A program made the translations under genes and the position numbers. A stretch of DNA of 17,240 bases from an uncultured Oscillibacter sp. (GTDB lineage Bacteria; Bacillota; Clostridia; Oscillospirales; Oscillospiraceae), in contig CABSFC010000054.1 in the NCBI GenBank assembly GCA_902476875.1, positions 1 through 17,240 on the forward strand. Direction: 5' to 3'. Each line of letters opens with the position of its first letter. Position 1 is the stretch's first letter. The notes beneath the pieces were generated by a model. The model was given only the letters and a program-made list of their open reading frames with translations, did no database searches and was not told where the DNA came from. Of this stretch, positions 14,815 to 17,240 are shown piece after piece.

Positions 14815-14848
14815 TTGCCCCCCGGTCAAAAACAGTTTATACTATACT
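14815..14848 (+). promoter_or_regulatory. Promoter of rimM-trmD
   Basis: TTGCCC (14815-14820) is followed by 17 bases and TATACT (14838-14843). A second TATACT overlaps it at 14843-14848. The start would be about 14850, some 30 bases before the rimM ATG. Together with the terminator before it, this makes rimM-trmD its own unit. The short stretch 14720-14814 holds no gene. Confidence 0.65.
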
Positions 14849-14880
14849 GTGAAATCAAGGTACGCAAAAGGAGACCCTGC

Positions 14881-15387
14881 ATGAAACTGGAAATGATTAA
14901 AATCGGCCGCATCGTCAACGCCCATGGCATCCGGGGCGAGGTCCGGGTCCAGCCCCGGGACGGCGATCCGGCCTTTCTCACCAAATTCAAAACCTTCTAT
15001 ATCGACGGCCAGCCCGTCACCCCCACCGCCTGCCACGTCCACAAGAGCCTGGTGCTGATGAAGCTCCCCGGCGTGGACGACATGAACGCCGCCCTGGCTT
15101 ACAAGGACAGGGACCTGTATATCCGCCGCGCCGACGCCCGCCTGCCCGAGGGCGATTGCTTCGACGACGAGCTGCTGGGCATGGAGGTCTACAACGCCGC
15201 CACCGGCGCCTGCCTGGGGGAGCTGACGGCGGTGGAAAACTACCCCGCCCACAAGGTCTACACCGTCAAAGGCGTGAAGGAGTACCTGATCCCCGCCGTG
15301 CGGGGCGCGTTCATCAAATCCGTGGACCTGGCGCAAAACCGCATGGAGGTCCATGTCTGGGAGGGGCTGGCCACCGATGAACATTGA
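14881..15387 (+). CDS. rimM: Ribosome maturation factor RimM
   Basis: RimM assists assembly of the 3' head domain of the 30S subunit and binds S19. The 168 residues have the N-terminal signature IGRIVNAHGIRGEVRVQP (about 7-24) and a C-terminal PRC-barrel domain from about residue 95 (DDELLGMEVYNAATGACLGE through YLIPAVRGAFIKSVDL). The ATG at 14881 is preceded by AAAGGAG at 8 bases; the frame is open further upstream, but that part overlaps the promoter and terminator. Its end overlaps trmD by 11 bases, so the two are translationally coupled. Confidence 0.96.
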   Translation: MKLEMIKIGRIVNAHGIRGEVRVQPRDGDPAFLTKFKTFYIDGQPVTPTACHVHKSLVLMKLPGVDDMNAALAYKDRDLYIRRADARLPEGDCFDDELLGMEVYNAATGACLGELTAVENYPAHKVYTVKGVKEYLIPAVRGAFIKSVDLAQNRMEVHVWEGLATDEH

Positions 15388-16144
15388 CATCTGTACCCTC
15401 TTCCCCGACTCCGTGGACGCCATGCTGAACGTCAGCATCCTGGGCCGGGCCCAGGAGCGGGGGTACATCGCCATCCGCACCCACCAGATTCGGGCGTACA
15501 CCACCAACAAGCAGATGCAGGTGGACGACTACCCCTACGGCGGGGGCCGGGGTGCCGTCATGCAGGCGGACCCGCTGTACCGCTGCTGGGCCCACATCGT
15601 GGAGACCCACGGCCCGGGCCACACCATTTTTATGTCCCCCTGCGGCCGGACCTTCACCCAGGAGGTGGCAAAGGAACTCAAGGAAACGTATGGCCATCTG
15701 ATTCTCGTCTGCGGCCACTACGAGGGCGTCGACCAGCGCTTCATCGACGAGTGCGTGGACGAGGAGATCAGCATGGGCGACTTCGTCCTCACCGGCGGCG
15801 AGATTCCCGCCATGGCGGTGGCCGACGCGGTGTGCCGCATGGTCCCCGGCGTCCTGCCGGACGCGGAGTGCTTTGAAGAGGAATCCCACTGGAATGGCCT
15901 GCTGGAGTACCCCCAGTACTCCCGCCCCGCCGTCTGGCACGACCGGGCCGTGCCGGAGATCCTGCTCTCCGGCGACCACGGCAAGGTGGCCGACTGGCGG
16001 AAGAAGGAGAGCTACAAGCGCACCATGCGCCGCCGGCCGGACATGTTCGCAAAGTTTGATGAATCCCAACTGACCACCAAGGCGGAAAAAAAGGTCCTCC
16101 GGCAGGCCAAAGAGGAGCTGGCCGCCGAGGACGCGGAAACATAA
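15377..16144 (+). CDS. trmD: tRNA (guanine-N1-)-methyltransferase TrmD
   Basis: TrmD adds the m1G37 methyl group next to the anticodon of tRNAs reading CNN and some other codons, preventing +1 frameshifts. The 255 residues start MNIDICTLFPDSVDAML, the usual N terminus. They contain DDYPYGGGRGAVMQ (50-63), the SPOUT knot loop LVCGHYEGVDQRF (110-122) and EISMGDFVLTGGEIPAM (130-146). The ATG lies inside the end of rimM. The stop codon merges with the A tract of a terminator whose loop has been split by an insertion sequence. rplS, which usually follows, is not seen. Confidence 0.97.
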   Translation: MNIDICTLFPDSVDAMLNVSILGRAQERGYIAIRTHQIRAYTTNKQMQVDDYPYGGGRGAVMQADPLYRCWAHIVETHGPGHTIFMSPCGRTFTQEVAKELKETYGHLILVCGHYEGVDQRFIDECVDEEISMGDFVLTGGEIPAMAVADAVCRMVPGVLPDAECFEEESHWNGLLEYPQYSRPAVWHDRAVPEILLSGDHGKVADWRKKESYKRTMRRRPDMFAKFDESQLTTKAEKKVLRQAKEELAAEDAET

Positions 16145-16158
16145 AAAGGCCCGGTACG
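16143..16158 (+). terminator. Left arm of a split trmD terminator
   Basis: AAAAAGGCCCGGTACG here is complementary to the sequence at 17158-17174 on the other side of the IS element, with one bulged base. Together with the loop bases TTCGC they would make a 16-bp stem with A and T tracts, a bidirectional terminator between trmD and the convergent gene. At present the arms are about 1 kb apart. Confidence 0.75.
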
Positions 16159-16194
16159 TTCTGAACAGGTCCAGTAAAAGCGGACAATAGACAA

Positions 16195-16238
16195 AAGGCC
16201 CCCTAATGTAGGAAAATAAAACTACATTAGGGGGTCTT
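16195..16238 (+). promoter_or_regulatory. Hairpin sequestering the orfA ribosome binding site
   Basis: AAGGCCCCCTAATGTAG (16195-16211) pairs with CTACATTAGGGGGTCTT (16222-16238), 17 bp with one G-T pair, around a 10-base AT-rich loop. The right arm contains the AGGGGGT ribosome binding site, and the stem ends three bases before the orfA ATG at 16242. In transcripts reading in from trmD it would block translation, as known for several other IS elements. On the minus strand the same stem is followed by CCTTTTGTCT and could act as a terminator. Confidence 0.65.
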
Positions 16239-16241
16239 ACT

Positions 16242-16514
16242 ATGTCCGGGAAAAAAGGAATGAAAAAGTATCCGGCGGGGATACGGGAAGAAATCATGTC
16301 GCGAATCCAGGCAGGAGAAAGCCAGCGTGCCTTGTGCCGAGAATACGGGATCAGCCGGCGGGCCATTCAGCGCTGGCTGAAGGAATCCATCCTTCCAAAG
16401 ACACGAGGACGTAAACCTGCCAAAACACCGGCGGAGTACAGGCATGAGAACAAACGGCTAAAGATGGAAAACGAGCTATTGCGGGATTTTCTGCGCTCCA
16501 CAGGAAGGAAGTGA
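16242..16514 (+). CDS. IS3-family transposase OrfA (helix-turn-helix subunit)
   Basis: This 90-residue protein has an N-terminal helix-turn-helix (SRIQAGESQRALCREYGISRRAIQRWLKE spans about residues 20-48) and a C-terminal leucine-zipper-like helix (ENKRLKMENELLRDFLR). This is the usual plan of IS3-family OrfA, which binds the element's ends and in intact elements is fused to OrfB by frameshifting. The frame is intact. Its stop overlaps the orfB GTG by 4 bases (GTGA), and I see no classic A-rich slippery run there. Without a working OrfB it cannot transpose the element, though it could act as a DNA-binding protein. Confidence 0.85.
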   Translation: MSGKKGMKKYPAGIREEIMSRIQAGESQRALCREYGISRRAIQRWLKESILPKTRGRKPAKTPAEYRHENKRLKMENELLRDFLRSTGRK

Positions 16515-17091
16515 GAGCAGGGGCAAAATATGCAGTGATCTACCGGCACAGAAACGAATATCCGGTATCCGTTATGTGTCGCTTCTTTCAGGTATCCCGA
16601 AACGGATACTATGATTTCGTCCGTCGTCTGGGCAGGCCGGAGACGGATATTTCTTACATCCACGCAAAGCAAGGCGTACTGTATCTGTCCATGATTCGGA
16701 AACAGCATCGTTGCTTACAAGACTGGCACAGAGCAGACAGTCAACCTGGTACTGGACACCATTCGCCTGGCTATACGCAGAGAGAAAAAGAGGGCCGCCG
16801 CGGAGTTGCGGCTCCACAGCGACCAGGGGGCAGTATACCCCGCAAGCATACTTTGACCTGACAAAATCTTATGGCATTACGCCCTCCATGTCAGGACGAG
16901 GTAATTGTTATGACAACGCCATGGCAGAAAATTTCTTTTCCATTCTCAGGACAGCGTGTATCTACCGCCATAAACCGTCCTCTTTCCGCGAAGCCAATGA
17001 GATGCTTGTCCGCTATATCTATTTTTACAACCACGAGCGCATTCAGCTAAAAACTGGAGTGTCGCCGCTCACACTGCGCCACTCCAGTTAA
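16511..17091 (+). pseudogene. IS3-family transposase OrfB, inactivated by deletion and frameshifts
   Basis: The remains of a DDE integrase-type transposase lie in three frames. From GTG 16511, KYAVIYRHRNEYPVSVMCRFFQVSRNGYYDFV (an HTH_21 region) leads to GRPE, then jumps straight to TDISYIHAKQGVLYLSMIR, which carries the first catalytic Asp. About 95 codons expected between them are missing. At about 16700 the frame shifts to SIVAYKTGTEQTVNLVLDTI and LHSDQG (second Asp), stopping at 16854-16856. A second shift near 16831 restores QYTPQAYFDLTKSYGITPSM and NAMAENFFS (catalytic Glu), continuing to the normal end LTLRHSS. The comparison with intact family members is from memory. The element cannot be autonomous. 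Confidence 0.88.
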
Positions 17092-17157
17092 AACTTCATA
17101 TTTCCTTACATAGAGGTCTTTTTATGCTGTCCGCACAATCTGGGGCGGTTCATTCGC

Positions 17158-17174
17158 CGTACCGGGCCCTTTTT
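17158..17174 (+). terminator. Right arm of the split terminator
   Basis: CGTACCGGGCCCTTTTT is the complement of the arm at 16143-16158, with one extra C. Its T tract would have ended trmD transcripts, and the opposite A tract those of the minus-strand gene ending at 17174. The T tract overlaps that gene's stop codon. Confidence 0.75.
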
Positions 17175-17240
17175 CAATTTCTGGAGCACTTCTCCGCGTC
17201 GATGGCCAGCACCAGCATCAGCGCCCGCAGGGCGTTGCGG
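17174..17240 (-). CDS. C-terminal end of a convergent gene of unknown function (partial)
   Basis: The last 21 codons of a minus-strand frame are present, reading RNALRALMLVLAIDAEKCSRN and a TGA stop at 17174-17176. Codon use matches the neighbours (GCC, CTG, GCG, GAG, AAG). The stop joins the split terminator in the same arrangement as the trmD stop on the other side, which supports a real convergent gene. The family cannot be recognised from this fragment. Confidence 0.45.
   Translation of the reverse strand, partial: RNALRALMLVLAIDAEKCSRN

Larger units (their letters stand above)
16162..17152 (+). mobile_element. Degenerate IS3-family insertion sequence (991 bp)
   Basis: The element begins TGAAC and ends GTTCA. 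Its first and last 25 bases form an imperfect terminal inverted repeat with 17 matches, including the outer TGAAC, a central CCAG and an inner GCGGACA; looser similarity runs further inward. A TTC flanks both ends (16159-16161 and 17153-17155), a 3-bp target duplication as IS3 elements make. It holds an intact orfA and a broken orfB. At 991 bp it is shorter than the usual 1.2-1.5 kb because of an internal deletion. Base composition is visibly less GC-rich than its neighbours. It sits in the loop of the former trmD terminator. Confidence 0.92.

Noticed and set aside
14704..14880. Upstream extension of the rimM frame
   Set aside because: It covers half of the khpA terminator and the rimM promoter, while ATG 14881 has an ideal ribosome binding site and the conserved N terminus.
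1..17240. CRISPR arrays, tRNA or rRNA genes, phage or toxin-antitoxin genes
   Set aside because: No regularly spaced repeats, cloverleaf-like segments or relevant protein families were seen by eye on either strand.

Overview
The window looks like a chromosomal segment of a high-GC, gut-type Bacillota (Clostridia, Oscillospiraceae-like). The basis is the gene order ylxM-ffh-rpsP-khpA-rimM-trmD, strong AAAGGAGG-type ribosome binding sites, sigma-A-like promoters, frequent TTG starts and heavy G/C third-position codon use. The assignment is inferred; no 16S or species marker is present.

Layout. (1) 1-3935: a terminator from an upstream gene, then a promoter and a three-gene ABC importer operon of the BmpA/NupOPQ type (double-NBD ATPase plus two BPD_transp_2 permeases), closed by a strong terminator. 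The usual lipoprotein substrate-binding gene is not inside the window. (2) 4086-4742: a lone PAP2-family membrane phosphatase. It faces a weakly supported minus-strand reading frame that starts at 5018 with a very good ribosome binding site but has no sensible stop. (3) 9690 down to 5153, minus strand: one promoter, then two M16-peptidase-like proteins (one catalytic, one lacking the zinc motif), lgt and folD, tightly packed and ending in an 18-bp stem terminator. (4) 12179 down to 9761, minus strand: a DUF819 membrane protein and an M19 membrane dipeptidase, probably a transporter/peptidase pair, with their own promoter and terminator. (5) 12289-14686, plus strand: ylxM-ffh (signal recognition particle) followed by rpsP and khpA, ending in a terminator. 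(6) 14815-16144: a separate promoter, then rimM and trmD. (7) 16162-17152: a degenerate IS3-family element. (8) 17174-17240: the last codons of a convergent minus-strand gene.

Most genes are housekeeping: protein targeting (ffh, ylxM), ribosome and tRNA maturation (rpsP, khpA, rimM, trmD), lipoprotein lipidation (lgt) and one-carbon metabolism (folD). The most striking observation is that the IS3 element sits exactly in the loop of what had been a bidirectional rho-independent terminator between trmD and the convergent gene. The two terminator arms are still intact on either side of the element, next to a 3-bp TTC target duplication. The element is dead (orfB has lost about 95 codons and is split over three frames) but keeps its ends and a hairpin that buries the orfA ribosome binding site. 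I did not find a clear new defence, CRISPR or biosynthetic system. The DUF819-M19 pair is the best candidate for an uncharacterised function.
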